Assembly (NCBI RefSeq): GCF_003217475.1
Contig: NZ_QJSP01000001.1
Span: forward strand, 186,001 to 250,000
Direction: 5' to 3'
Length of the DNA: 64,000 bases
Origin: Williamsia limnetica
GTDB lineage: Bacteria > Actinomycetota > Actinomycetes > Mycobacteriales > Mycobacteriaceae
Of the stretch, positions 42,448 to 50,778 are shown in pieces. The notes under the pieces are model-generated. The model saw only the letters and a list, made by a program, of their open reading frames with translations. It was not told the origin of the DNA and made no database searches. Position 1 is the first letter of the stretch. The number at the start of each line of letters is the position of its first letter. Made by a program: the position numbers and the translations under genes.

Positions 42448-44052
42448 ATGACAGTCGCGGCCGACTCGACCAGCGGACTTCTCGATGAGCCGATGCGCTC
42501 GAGCCGGAACACTTGGAACACACAGGTGAGACGACATGCACTGATGGCACCGGACGACATTGCTGTGAAGTATCTCGGCGCCGCAACAACCTGGCGCGAG
42601 CTCGATAATCGGGCGCACCGATTTGCTGCGGCACTGCAGCACCGTGGCGTCGGATTCGGTGACCGAATCCTGATGGCACTGCTCAATCGAACCGAATACA
42701 TCGAGGCGGTCCTCGGTGCGAACCTGATCGGTGCGATCCCTGTTCCGGTCAACATTCGCATGAGTCCGGCCGAGGTGGGTTACCTCGTCGAGGACAGTGG
42801 CGCCACCGTCATTCTCACCGAACGACTGCTTGCGCCGCTGGCAGACGCAGTGCGAGCGTCCACGGGTGCCATCGACACCACCATCGTCGTCGACGCCGGC
42901 GATGTCGATGATCACCTCGACTACGAAGCGTTCATCACCGCAGATCCTGGGGATCTCACAGAAGTCGATATCCCTGAAGACACCGTTGCACTCATCATGT
43001 ACACCTCGGGAACCACAGGAAAACCGAAGGGCGCCATGTTGACCCACGCCAACTTGCAGTCGCAGGCGATGACGACGATCAACGCCTCTAATGGTCAACC
43101 GGGCGACATCGCATCCGTTGTGCCCCCGATCTTCCACATCGCCGGCATCGCCGCTTTTGCCCCGGTGTTCTATCGCGGCATCCGCGCGGTCATCCATCCA
43201 CTCGGCGCGTTCGACCCCGACGCCATGCTCGACACGTTGGAGCAGGAGGGCACAACATCGGTGTTCATGGTGCCTGCACAGTGGCAGGCGGTCTGCGAGG
43301 CACAACGTGCCAGGCCGCGCGACCTCAAGCTGCGGACAATCAGTTGGGGAGCGGCGCCTGCACCCGACACCGTGCTCCAGGCGATGAACGAACTCTTCCC
43401 CGAGGCGCTCAACATGACTGCATTCGGACAGACCGAGATGTCCCCGGTGACAACTCTTCTCGAAGGGCAAGACGCCATCCGAAAGATCGGATCGATCGGC
43501 AAAGTGGTGCCGGCGGTGACTGCCCGTATCGTCGATCCACTGATGGAGGACGTCCAGCCAGGAGAGGTCGGTGAAATCGTCTACCGTGGGCCCAATCTGA
43601 TGAAGGGCTACTGGCGGAATCCGCAGGCCACGGCAGAAGCGTTCCGAGGGGGCTGGTTTCACTCAGGCGATCTGGTGCGGCAAGACGACGAGGGCTTTCT
43701 CTATGTCGTCGACCGCGCCAAAGACATGATCATCTCCGGTGGCGAGAACATCTACTGTGCCGAGGTCGAGAACGTCCTCTACAGCCATCCCGCCATCGCC
43801 GAAGCCGCCATCATCGGCCGGGCGGACCCGAAATGGGGTGAAGTACCGATCGCGGTCGTGGTTCTGGCTGACGGAGTCGACGCTCTTACCATCGACGACC
43901 TCGGCCCGCACCTCAACGAGAACCTGGCGCGCTTCAAGCACCCCAAAGATCTCGTCGTTGTCGACGAACTACCGCGCAACCCTGGCGGCAAAGTCGTCAA
44001 ACCCAAACTCCGCGAGGCGTACGGCAGTAAAGACGCCGGTCTGATGCACTGA
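42448..44052 (+). CDS. AMP-dependent acyl-CoA synthetase (FadD-like)
   Basis: 534 residues. A3 MYTSGTTGKPKGAMLTH, A5 TAFGQTEMSPVTTL, A8 GWFHSGDLVRQDDEGFLYVVDRAKDMIISGGENI and A10 PRNPGGKVVKPKLRE with the adenylation Lys. It follows the dikinase gene after 128 bp on the same strand and may be its last operon gene or have its own promoter. It would activate a fatty or aromatic acid to CoA. The ATG lacks a strong ribosome site, though AGGGGACAC lies nearby. Confidence 0.85.
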   Translation: MTVAADSTSGLLDEPMRSSRNTWNTQVRRHALMAPDDIAVKYLGAATTWRELDNRAHRFAAALQHRGVGFGDRILMALLNRTEYIEAVLGANLIGAIPVPVNIRMSPAEVGYLVEDSGATVILTERLLAPLADAVRASTGAIDTTIVVDAGDVDDHLDYEAFITADPGDLTEVDIPEDTVALIMYTSGTTGKPKGAMLTHANLQSQAMTTINASNGQPGDIASVVPPIFHIAGIAAFAPVFYRGIRAVIHPLGAFDPDAMLDTLEQEGTTSVFMVPAQWQAVCEAQRARPRDLKLRTISWGAAPAPDTVLQAMNELFPEALNMTAFGQTEMSPVTTLLEGQDAIRKIGSIGKVVPAVTARIVDPLMEDVQPGEVGEIVYRGPNLMKGYWRNPQATAEAFRGGWFHSGDLVRQDDEGFLYVVDRAKDMIISGGENIYCAEVENVLYSHPAIAEAAIIGRADPKWGEVPIAVVVLADGVDALTIDDLGPHLNENLARFKHPKDLVVVDELPRNPGGKVVKPKLREAYGSKDAGLMH

Positions 44053-44083
44053 CCTTCGCCTGCTTGGTCGACAAGGGGGAGCA

Positions 44084-44100
44084 AACCCCAGCCTGGGGTT
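44084..44100. terminator. Inverted repeat after the dikinase operon
   Basis: AACCCCAG and CTGGGGTT are perfect 8-base arms around one central C, 32 bp after the ligase stop. As RNA it could fold to a 6-bp stem with a 5-base loop. No T-run. Confidence 0.4.
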
Positions 44101-44131
44101 GAGGGCCGACGTTTTGGGGTATGGCGCATCT

Positions 44132-44293
44132 ATGACAGACAAGAGGACCGACCCGCACACCGAAGACACCGGCGCCGGACGTGAGGGTGCGGACTCCGAT
44201 GTACAGTCCGATCCGGCTGAAGGCGAGAAGTCCGGCGATTGGACCGGCGAAGGCGGGGCGACCGAGGACGGACCCGCCACCGACATCGACTGA
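44132..44293 (+). CDS. Small acidic hypothetical protein
   Basis: 53 residues from the ATG at 44132, rich in Asp, Glu, Gly and Thr, with no hydrophobic segment or Cys. Low complexity and highly charged, similar in style to intrinsically disordered actinobacterial proteins. The ribosome site is weak. It lies between the operon terminator and the DUF5996 gene; expression is uncertain. Confidence 0.35.
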   Translation: MTDKRTDPHTEDTGAGREGADSDVQSDPAEGEKSGDWTGEGGATEDGPATDID

Positions 44294-44338
44294 CGCGAGT
44301 TTCGTACGCGTCGACAAGACGTCGTGGATCATGGGCTC

Positions 44339-45226
44339 ATGGGAACGCAACACGACGCTTGGCCTGCACTTCCGTTGGATTCGTGGATCGACACCAGAGA
44401 CACGGTTCATCTGTGGACGCAGATCGTCGGCAAGACGCGCATGGCGCTCGGACCGGCGATCAACCACTGGTGGGGAGTCCCGCTGTATGTGGACGCACGG
44501 GGACTGACCACGTCTTTGATGGTCGCAGGCAACCGCGGGCTCGAGATTCGCTTCGACTTCGTCGAGCACGAGTTGCACATTGTCGTGACCGACGGCAGCA
44601 CCCGTCGAATGAAGCTCGAACCGCGGACTGTTGCCGACTTCTACGCCGAGTACACGCGCCACTTGGCCGACCTGGGCTTCGACATTGCGTTGGTCGGAAC
44701 CCCCGTCGAACTGCCCGATGCGACACCGTTCGCCGAAGACACCTCACATGCCTCGTACGACGCTGACGCGGTCACTCGGTTCTGGCGGTCGCTCGTCAGT
44801 GCTCACGGTGTTTTCTCGAAGTTCCGTGGTGAGTTCCGAGGAAAATCCTCACCTGTTCACTTCTTCTGGGGTGCATTCGATCTGGCCGTCACACGGTTCT
44901 CGGGTCGGTCTGCACCTGAGCATCCGGGTGGTGTCCCGAACTGCCCTGACTGGGTCATGCACGAGGCCTATAGCGACGAGGTCTCGAGCGCAGGCTATTG
45001 GCCCGGTGGCGCCGAGGAAGGCGTGTTCTACGCGTACGCCTACCCGCATCCGGCCGGATACGACACGCATCCGGCCGTCCAGGCCCCTGCTCGTTGGGAC
45101 ACCGAACTGGGGGAGTACGTGCTGCCGTATCACCTCGTGCGTCAAGCCGCGGATCCCGAAGCCATGGTCTTGTCATTCCTCGCGCAGACCCACCGCGCGG
45201 CCGCGGAGACCGCCGACTGGCGTTGA
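44339..45226 (+). CDS. DUF5996 family protein
   Basis: 295 residues from ATG 44339. Clear DUF5996 pattern: WPALPLDSWIDTRDTVHLWTQIVGKTRMALGPAINHWWGVPLYV, KSSPVHFFWGAFDLAVTRFSGR and FYAYAYPHPAGYDTHP. The family is widespread in actinobacteria, with unknown function; it looks like a soluble beta/alpha protein with many aromatic residues. Single gene. Confidence 0.85.
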   Translation: MGTQHDAWPALPLDSWIDTRDTVHLWTQIVGKTRMALGPAINHWWGVPLYVDARGLTTSLMVAGNRGLEIRFDFVEHELHIVVTDGSTRRMKLEPRTVADFYAEYTRHLADLGFDIALVGTPVELPDATPFAEDTSHASYDADAVTRFWRSLVSAHGVFSKFRGEFRGKSSPVHFFWGAFDLAVTRFSGRSAPEHPGGVPNCPDWVMHEAYSDEVSSAGYWPGGAEEGVFYAYAYPHPAGYDTHPAVQAPARWDTELGEYVLPYHLVRQAADPEAMVLSFLAQTHRAAAETADWR

Positions 45227-45335
45227 CCCACAAACGCCGGTCACCGATGAGTTTGGACGTGCGCGATCGACGTCACCGAGCTGCGGTCCGACATTGGGGG
45301 ACAAACGACTGGGTGAGAAGCAACTCGAGCCGAGC

Positions 45336-45758
45336 TCAGGGAGTTGTGCCGTCCAGCCCCTCGCGACGTCGACGTTCGATCTCGCCCAGACGGCGCTGTT
45401 CCTCTGCCCGCCGGCGAACTTGGCGCAGGAACTCGGCGTCGGCAACCGGGTCTTGCGGCACGAACCTGCCCGGCCGGTCATACTCCGGAAACGCCGCCAC
45501 CACCGCCGCCGACGGCTTCCGCTCACCTGGGCGGTTTCGCCGGCGCCGCCGCAGTCGCCGCGGGGTGGGACGTCCGAAGACGAGCCACAGCACAGTTCCG
45601 GCCACCGGCAACAGGACAATCAAGAACCATGCCCACCGTGGAAAGAGCCGAACACCGGTGTCGTCGCGGCACAAGACGTCAATGACCCCGATTACCAACG
45701 CCACCAGAACAAGTCCCAGGGCCACGGAGGTGTATGGCAGTCCTGGACCACCGATCAT
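45336..45758 (-). CDS. PLDc_N-domain small membrane protein (paralogue A)
   Basis: About 140 residues from the internal ATG at 45758. Two hydrophobic helices (LGLVLVALVIGVIDVL and WAWFLIVLLPVAGTVLWLVFGR) form the PLDc_N domain, followed by a basic linker, the motif FPEYDRPGRFVPQDP and VADAEFLRQVRRRAEEQRR, and a charged tail. A second protein in the window (54980-55342) has the same order and almost the same tail. Family function: small membrane proteins often near phospholipase D; no PLD domain is here. A start at 45800 is also possible. Confidence 0.75.
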   Translation of the reverse strand: MIGGPGLPYTSVALGLVLVALVIGVIDVLCRDDTGVRLFPRWAWFLIVLLPVAGTVLWLVFGRPTPRRLRRRRRNRPGERKPSAAVVAAFPEYDRPGRFVPQDPVADAEFLRQVRRRAEEQRRLGEIERRRREGLDGTTP

Positions 45759-45956
45759 CGACAGATACCCCAACACCTGCGCACCCCTCCAGATCACCAA
45801 TCATCAACACGCCACAGCGCATAGTTTCACACCCGAAACCACACGTATAGACATCATTCGAAGGACCTGATTGCCGCTGTTCTTCCTCCGTGAATTGCGG
45901 GGACCAAAGATAGGGAGATCGCCGACTGCATTCAGGTGTTGCCCTGCACACGCTCT

Positions 45957-46670
45957 ATGTTTCGGCGATCAGAAACTTCAGCGCCCCTTATAGTTGGACC
46001 CGTGGGTTGGATTCTTTTGACCGTGATAGTGGCAATTCTATTCGTCGCGATGTACTCGGTCTCGCTGCAAATCGGCGCACGAAACAGCGTGGGTTCGGGC
46101 CGTAACCTGGAACTGATCATCGACCCTGCCCCACATCCCATTCGTACGCCCGAGGCCCCTGACCCGGTCCGTGACATCTCTGTTGCGGTCACCGCACTGG
46201 GGCCGGGTTTATGGATCGACATGGAAGGCTCGCTGACCCTCTACGACGGGACCATCGTCGCTGATCTGTGGTCCGGCCGGACGCTGACTGCGACCGACCA
46301 GCCGATCACCGTCGCCCGCCGCATCGATGACTCCGTGATTCCGTCGCTGTATGTAGTCATCACCTGGAAGCGGTCTACCCGTACAGGCCCACGTCCGATG
46401 GCTCTACGAGCTCCTCTGCACCCGAAGATCGACTATCAACCCCTTCCCATCGCAGACACCAAACTCGGTGCGGCACCGGTGATCCCCATTCGCCAGTTCC
46501 CCATCGGAGAGTTCCACTGGTACGCCGTACACCGACTCCGCCACCGCTACCAGCAGCTCGCTCCCCGCTGGTGGCTTCCCGGCGCCGGCACACCGAAACC
46601 GCTCGGCGCGTGGCGACCCAGACCTCTTGTCACCTACAGCGACGCCCAGACGCCCGGCCTACCGCACTGA
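45957..46670 (+). CDS. Hypothetical membrane-anchored protein
   Basis: 237 residues from the ATG at 45957 (GTG at 45936 or 46002 also possible). One N-terminal membrane helix (VGWILLTVIVAILFVAMYSVSL) anchors a soluble domain with DISVAVTALGPGLWIDMEGSLTLYDGTIVADLWSGRT and a Trp/Pro-rich C-terminus. No motif recognised. It has no partner and lies beside an ill-defined 135-bp upstream region. Confidence 0.5.
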   Translation: MFRRSETSAPLIVGPVGWILLTVIVAILFVAMYSVSLQIGARNSVGSGRNLELIIDPAPHPIRTPEAPDPVRDISVAVTALGPGLWIDMEGSLTLYDGTIVADLWSGRTLTATDQPITVARRIDDSVIPSLYVVITWKRSTRTGPRPMALRAPLHPKIDYQPLPIADTKLGAAPVIPIRQFPIGEFHWYAVHRLRHRYQQLAPRWWLPGAGTPKPLGAWRPRPLVTYSDAQTPGLPH

Positions 46671-46752
46671 CGCTGGCCGAGCATTAGGGACTAAAGGGTC
46701 CATGGGGGATGGACATGCCACATGAGGATAAGTCCCTGGCGGATTGCCGCAT

Positions 46753-47292
46753 TCAATCTCCTACGTGCCCGGGTTTGTGATCATGGTCGAGAGTCGCGTG
46801 CAGTTCCTCGAGTAGTCGACGGGTGAGGTGTTGGAGCTGGTTCCTCTCGTCGACGGTCAGGCCGCTGAGGAGTTGGTTTTCCCGGTGCAGGACGGTGTCG
46901 ACCAGTTGCTCGACGGTGTGGTGACCCAGTTCGGTGAGTTGAACCTCCACTCGCCGTGCGACTTTGGGATCGGCATGTCGTGTGACAAGGCCCTGTCCTT
47001 CGGCGCGAGATACTCGTTGGGAGATTGCGCCGGCGGTGATGAGCGCCTGGTCGGCAAGTTCGCGCGTGCTGAGCCGATACGGTGTTCCTGCGCGTCGCAG
47101 GGTTGACAGCAGGTCCAATGTTGCCGAGTCGGTGCCATGCTCACGGAGCAGTCTCATGCGATCGTCACCGAATAGTTTTGCTGCCTGCCAGATCCGGGTC
47201 ACGATCGGGATCGAGTGAATCGGCGTCTGCGGTCGTTCCCGTATCCAAGCCAGAGCGATGGCATCGATGGGATCGTCGGGGTCAAGTGCCAT
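46753..47292 (-). CDS. MarR-family transcriptional regulator
   Basis: 179 residues. Winged-helix core about residues 60-125: LLSTLRRAGTPYRLSTRELADQALITAGAISQRVSRAEGQGLVTRHADPKVARRVEVQLTELG, the last part being the wing. Divergent from an SDR gene, with a 12-bp palindrome in the gap. In actinobacteria such MarR-SDR pairs are common; the regulator normally controls the dehydrogenase in response to a small ligand. Confidence 0.85.
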   Translation of the reverse strand: MALDPDDPIDAIALAWIRERPQTPIHSIPIVTRIWQAAKLFGDDRMRLLREHGTDSATLDLLSTLRRAGTPYRLSTRELADQALITAGAISQRVSRAEGQGLVTRHADPKVARRVEVQLTELGHHTVEQLVDTVLHRENQLLSGLTVDERNQLQHLTRRLLEELHATLDHDHKPGHVGD

Positions 47293-47325
47293 GTTTGCTC
47301 TTCTTCCGGTTAGCCGATACGCTCG

Positions 47326-47337
47326 TTTAGGCCTAAA
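47326..47337. promoter_or_regulatory. MarR-type operator TTTAGGCCTAAA
   Basis: A perfect 12-bp palindrome in the 74-bp divergent region, 33 bp upstream of the MarR start and 29 bp upstream of the SDR start. MarR dimers bind such sequences; this is the likely shared operator. Confidence 0.65.
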
Positions 47338-47366
47338 TAAACAGTCTAGCGGAGGAGTCGCAGCAG

Positions 47367-48088
47367 ATGTCGAAGAAGATTGTGATCACTGGAGGGGGTA
47401 CCGGGATCGGCCGCGCAATCGCGGTGAGGTTCGCAGCGGCCGGCGATCAGGTTGTGATCACCGGCCGTCGCGCTGCGGTCCTCGAAAACGCCGCGCAGGA
47501 GATCGGCACGGGTGTGCCGTGGCGGCTTTCGATGCGTCGGACCCGGAGGCTGTGGCTGGGTTCGCTGCAGACATCGGTCAGATTGATGTACTGGTCAATA
47601 ACGCGGGTGGCAACACAGACTTCGACCGCGAGGACGTCGACACCCTTCCGGCTGTCGCTGACTCATGGCGGGCGAACTTTGAGTCGAACGTTGTATCTGC
47701 GGTTCTGATGACTACGGCACTCATGCCGGCGATCGCTGAAGGCGGAGCGGTCATAACGATCGGTTCTATCGCTGCCGACAAAGGGGCCGGATCCTACGGT
47801 GCGGCCAAGGCTGCGGTCGCCTCATGGAATGTCGACCTCGCACGTCAACTCGGCCCGCGTGGCATCACCGCCAACACAGTGGCACCCGGGTACATCGCCG
47901 ACACCGAGTTCTTTCGTGATGCGCTCACCCCTGACAAAAAGACAAGTCTGATTGACGCCGCGATCACGAAAAGGCCTGGAAATCCTGACGATATCGCCGG
48001 CATGGTCGAGTTCCTGGCCTCACCCGATGCCCGGCAGATCACCGCCCAGACGTTCGCCGTCAACGGCGGCGAGTGGACGACCAGGTGA
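47367..48088 (+). pseudogene. SDR oxidoreductase with a frameshift
   Basis: N-terminal half MSKKIVITGGGTGIGRAIAVRF, with the TGxxxGxG cofactor motif, runs in one frame from 47367; the C-terminal part (IDVLVNNAGG, YGAAKAA with Tyr-x-x-x-Lys, NVDLARQLGPRGITANTVAPGYIADTEFFRD, AVNGGEWTTR) lies in the frame one base earlier. The shift is near 47500-47520, about codon 48, and equals loss of one base (or gain of two). Joined, it is a complete 240-residue classical SDR matching MarR-linked homologues. No slippery heptamer is seen, so a mutation or sequencing error is more likely than programmed shifting. Confidence 0.85.
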
Positions 48089-48169
48089 ACCCCCGCGGAG
48101 CGCCGGGACTCCGAGCCCGCTACTGAGCGATCTCGCCAGGATGCAAAATGCGTCGATGTGGAGTGGCTT

Positions 48170-48742
48170 CTAGGAGAACCGAATTGCGATGGACGGGTAG
48201 TTCACTATCAGCCCGAAGTGGTCGTACGTCAGTTCGCACGCGAAATTGAATGATATCGATGTGTAGGCGAATCGCCCAGCCTCATCGAGCCGTGTGTAGG
48301 TTTGTTCGAGCCGTTCGACACTGAGATCGTGTGACCGTACGAACGCTGCAGGCACGCTGATCGTGTCACCGACAGCAAAATCTATTCGGTGGATGGGCAG
48401 GGTGTTCGTGACAGCGGACGACTCGAAATCTACATCGACACAGCCGTCCAGGTCGGGCCGGTGATCGCCGTCGACCAGCCACTGCCCGTCGTTCCCGCGT
48501 TCGAGACGTGTGTGCGCAGAGCCTTCTACGGTGTGGTTTGTTGCATGCACCCTCGTAGTTCGCCACGACTCATCGGCGGTGATCGTATAGCCGACGTTCC
48601 ATCCGATTCCGCCTTCGACGGCCGTGGTGTCGCCGGTAAGCGTGTGACCTTTCGCGCCGCTGGGGGCGAACAGTACCTCGAAACCGTCGCGTGCACCCGA
48701 GTGACGCCACGACGTCAGCGCCGGTATCGCCGTGAGCTGCAT
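48170..48742 (-). CDS. Putative glycolipid-binding (DUF1089) family protein
   Basis: 190 residues from ATG 48742. Matches the beta-barrel glycolipid-binding family: GFEVLFAPSGAKGHTLTGDTTAVEGGIGWNVGYTI, WRTTRVHATNH, GQWLVDGDHRPDLDGCVDVDFESSAVTNTLPIHRI and YTSISFNFACELTYDHFGLIVNYPSIAIR. Cytoplasmic, no signal peptide. An upstream extension of the frame to 49009 carries no domain and low coding character, so the shorter start is chosen. Role unknown. Confidence 0.75.
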   Translation of the reverse strand: MQLTAIPALTSWRHSGARDGFEVLFAPSGAKGHTLTGDTTAVEGGIGWNVGYTITADESWRTTRVHATNHTVEGSAHTRLERGNDGQWLVDGDHRPDLDGCVDVDFESSAVTNTLPIHRIDFAVGDTISVPAAFVRSHDLSVERLEQTYTRLDEAGRFAYTSISFNFACELTYDHFGLIVNYPSIAIRFS

Positions 48743-49156
48743 GGCAGTGAATCTACCTGGCGGAGGCAGGATCGCAGATTGACTCCTGCAGACGTAGCGG
48801 ACGGGGGCCCGGCTGATTTCTATGCGCGTACCGAAAGATGATTGTTTGGGGTGCCCGGTAGGTAAGGGCTCAGTAGCGCGGGTCGCTGCACGTCCAACCG
48901 TCGATGACTTGCTGCCGCGTTGCCCATCGAGCCCGTATTTGTGTTCGCTCGGGTGACGAAGAGCATTGCAGCAGAGTGTGTTATGCGCTGGACCGATCCG
49001 GGCAACCAAGCCCGCAACGCCACCGACGATGATTTCGACCGACTCACCTGAGCGATGGGTAAGGATGGCTGACCAACGTTGAATTGATAGCCGCCTTACC
49101 TGCGGGGTGTGGACCCCCGGATACCACGGCCACAGCGGCGATGGATGGTCACCAAT
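48743..49156. other. Gene-free stretch of about 410 bp
   Basis: Between the divergent glycolipid-binding protein gene and the small membrane protein gene. Short frames occur but none has a ribosome site or a recognisable domain. I see no repeat, tRNA or riboswitch. It could hold the divergent promoters. Confidence 0.4.
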
Positions 49157-49345
49157 ATGACCGTGTACCGCTCAACCGCATTGCCTTGGCTCCTGCTGAT
49201 CCTGGCCGGCCTCGTCGCGCTACGTGGTAGCGGCGACCTATCCATCCAGGAGACTGGTAATCGCTTCTTTGTCTGGTTCATCGCTGCTGCGATTACGGCG
49301 GCGATCCAATCAACGCGACCGCTTCATGCGACAGCACCAAACTAG
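49157..49345 (+). CDS. Small membrane protein of unknown function
   Basis: 62 residues from the ATG at 49157 (a GTG at 49109 would add 16). Two hydrophobic stretches: PWLLLILAGLVALRG and FFVWFIAAAITAAIQ. No homology recognised. The next small membrane protein gene begins 24 bp downstream, suggesting co-transcription. Confidence 0.45.
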   Translation: MTVYRSTALPWLLLILAGLVALRGSGDLSIQETGNRFFVWFIAAAITAAIQSTRPLHATAPN

Positions 49346-49369
49346 GGGCGCCACTTGCGGACCGGTACC

Positions 49370-49651
49370 GTGTCTACGGTGGCAGACCTGCTGGCGGAAT
49401 CGGGCCTATCGGAGTGCACCAACGCCGGACTCTGTGGGGGACCTTCGGCAGCGACCGTAGCGCTGTTTCTGGTTGGATTCTCCGCGATTTCGACGTGGAT
49501 CGCCGCTTCGATGGTCGCCACGGCCAGCATCTTCAATGCACCGGACCCCATCGCGCGACCGAGATTGTTGTGGCTTCTCGTCGTTTGGCTGAATCCGCTG
49601 GTCGGGCCCGTTCTATGGTGGATCCATCGGCGTCCTGCAAGGCTTCGGTAG
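49370..49651 (+). CDS. Small membrane protein with PLDc_N-like C-terminus
   Basis: 93 residues from GTG 49370 (TTG 49355 also possible). Helix 1 ATVALFLVGFSAISTWIAASMV, helix 2 LLWLLVVWLNPLVGPVLWWIHRR, the last having the W...NP.VG...W..  pattern of PLDc_N proteins. It is the third such protein in this region, but lacks the long tail of the two paralogues. Function unknown. Confidence 0.5.
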   Translation: MSTVADLLAESGLSECTNAGLCGGPSAATVALFLVGFSAISTWIAASMVATASIFNAPDPIARPRLLWLLVVWLNPLVGPVLWWIHRRPARLR

Positions 49652-49809
49652 AGATCGTCGCGACGACTCTTGACTATCAAAGTGTGAGCAAGCGGCATTT
49701 GACGTAGGCCGCGAAGCTCTATGGAGAGAAGCGCTTCGAACTGATGTTCAAAAAATACGAGGCGCAATCGGCTGCTGTCTGAAGAAGTCAAGACTCTCGA
49801 GTGCGAGCT

Positions 49810-50220
49810 TCATGGTGTCGTCGACAGAGCCTTGATGTATTCGCCGCCCCACTGATTGAGTTCAAGTGCGAAAGCTTTCAGACCTTCGCCCGTGACGGTC
49901 AGCGAATATTCGACTCGTGGTGGGACTTCGGCATAGGCATGCCGCACTACGATCCCGTCCTGCTCCAATTCACGCAGTTGGCGCGTGAGCACTCGTGGCG
50001 TGACGTTTCCCACGCGGCGGCGAAGCTCCCCGTAACGCAGCGAACCCTCGAGGAGGTGCTTGACGATCGTCATCTTCCATGCGCCGCCCAGAACGGCAAT
50101 GGCAACTTCCACAGGACACACGTCCATGGCGCGCTGCACGGGTCCCCTGATGCCGCTTCCGAGGTCTGCTGTCATCCCATCCATAGGAACATTTTCGTCC
50201 ATATGGACAGAAATGTACAT
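49810..50220 (-). CDS. HxlR-family transcriptional regulator
   Basis: 136 residues from ATG 50220; later in-frame ATGs at 50202, 50184 and 50175 are possible because the family usually begins just before the Cys. Winged helix: DVCPVEVAIAVLGGAWKMTIVKHLLEGSLRYGELRRRVGNVTPRVLTRQLRELEQDGIV (in parts). The redox-sensing Cys of HxlR/HypR regulators is present (DVCPVE). Divergent from a small membrane protein gene, with a perfect palindrome at 50197-50208. Confidence 0.8.
   Translation of the reverse strand: MYISVHMDENVPMDGMTADLGSGIRGPVQRAMDVCPVEVAIAVLGGAWKMTIVKHLLEGSLRYGELRRRVGNVTPRVLTRQLRELEQDGIVVRHAYAEVPPRVEYSLTVTGEGLKAFALELNQWGGEYIKALSTTP
50197..50208. promoter_or_regulatory. Palindrome GTCCATATGGAC near the HxlR start
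   Basis: A perfect 12-bp palindrome in the divergent region between the HxlR regulator and the membrane protein at 50310. It lies within the first codons if the regulator starts at 50220, or upstream of the start if the ATGs at 50184 or 50175 are used. Such placement suggests an operator and a later start. Confidence 0.45.
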
Positions 50221-50309
50221 ACTAACTTTTAGGCTCACACCTTGATATACCGGAACACAGAGAGCCAGGAGCACGTAAACGCTGCCGGAGTAACACCAAG
50301 GAGATTGAC

Positions 50310-50711
50310 GTGAGCAGGCAAACCGTAGACGAGGCGCAACCCATCAGAACGCGTGATGTTGCAGTGATCGCCGTCTTGAGCGCAACTCCTCCTCTGACGT
50401 GGACAGCAAGTGTTTTGCCTACGGCGGCGGCCGCTGCGTTCTACACCTTGGCGGCAATCGCTTCACTAGCTGCGCTGGTCGTCATCCAGGTGAACGTGGG
50501 ACTGCGGATTCAAGACGGAGCAGCACTCAGCACCGCGATCGTGGTCATTGCTGGAGTTGCGGCTTGGACTGTGGCGATGGTGCTCGCGCTGGGGCAATCG
50601 CCGGGCGCGATACTCAGCACGATCGCTGCCGCAGTGCTGCTGTCGCGGGCACTGAAACTCGGGACAGATCGCCGATGTGGTGGTGCTACTCGGACTTCAG
50701 CCACTCGATGA
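50310..50711 (+). CDS. Small multi-helix membrane protein, HxlR-linked
   Basis: 133 residues, four hydrophobic helices (VAVIAVLSATPPLTW; LAAIASLAALVVIQ; TAIVVIAGVAAWTVAMVLAL; LSTIAAAVLLSRAL). The GTG start has a strong AAGGAG ribosome site eight bases upstream. Divergent from the HxlR regulator, the classical position of its target. No family recognised. It may be a small transporter or stress protein. Confidence 0.6.
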   Translation: MSRQTVDEAQPIRTRDVAVIAVLSATPPLTWTASVLPTAAAAAFYTLAAIASLAALVVIQVNVGLRIQDGAALSTAIVVIAGVAAWTVAMVLALGQSPGAILSTIAAAVLLSRALKLGTDRRCGGATRTSATR

Positions 50712-50778
50712 ATTCGTCGGGAGGTAACCAACACGATCCGACCACCCGCGGGCGCCGATGGCCTCGTGGACGGAGTGT

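Noticed and set aside
42349-43662. A 437-codon minus-strand open frame over the second AMP ligase
   Set aside because: Antisense shadow of a real ligase; high Cys, Arg and His and no recognisable fold.
47500-47520. Programmed ribosomal frameshifting in the SDR gene
   Set aside because: No X-XXY-YYZ slippery heptamer and no strong downstream hairpin is visible.
47258-48088. Reading the long plus-strand frame from 47258 as one complete protein
   Set aside because: The first 80 codons are not SDR-like, whereas the neighbouring frame from 47367 holds the missing cofactor motif, so it is a frameshifted gene and not an alternative start.
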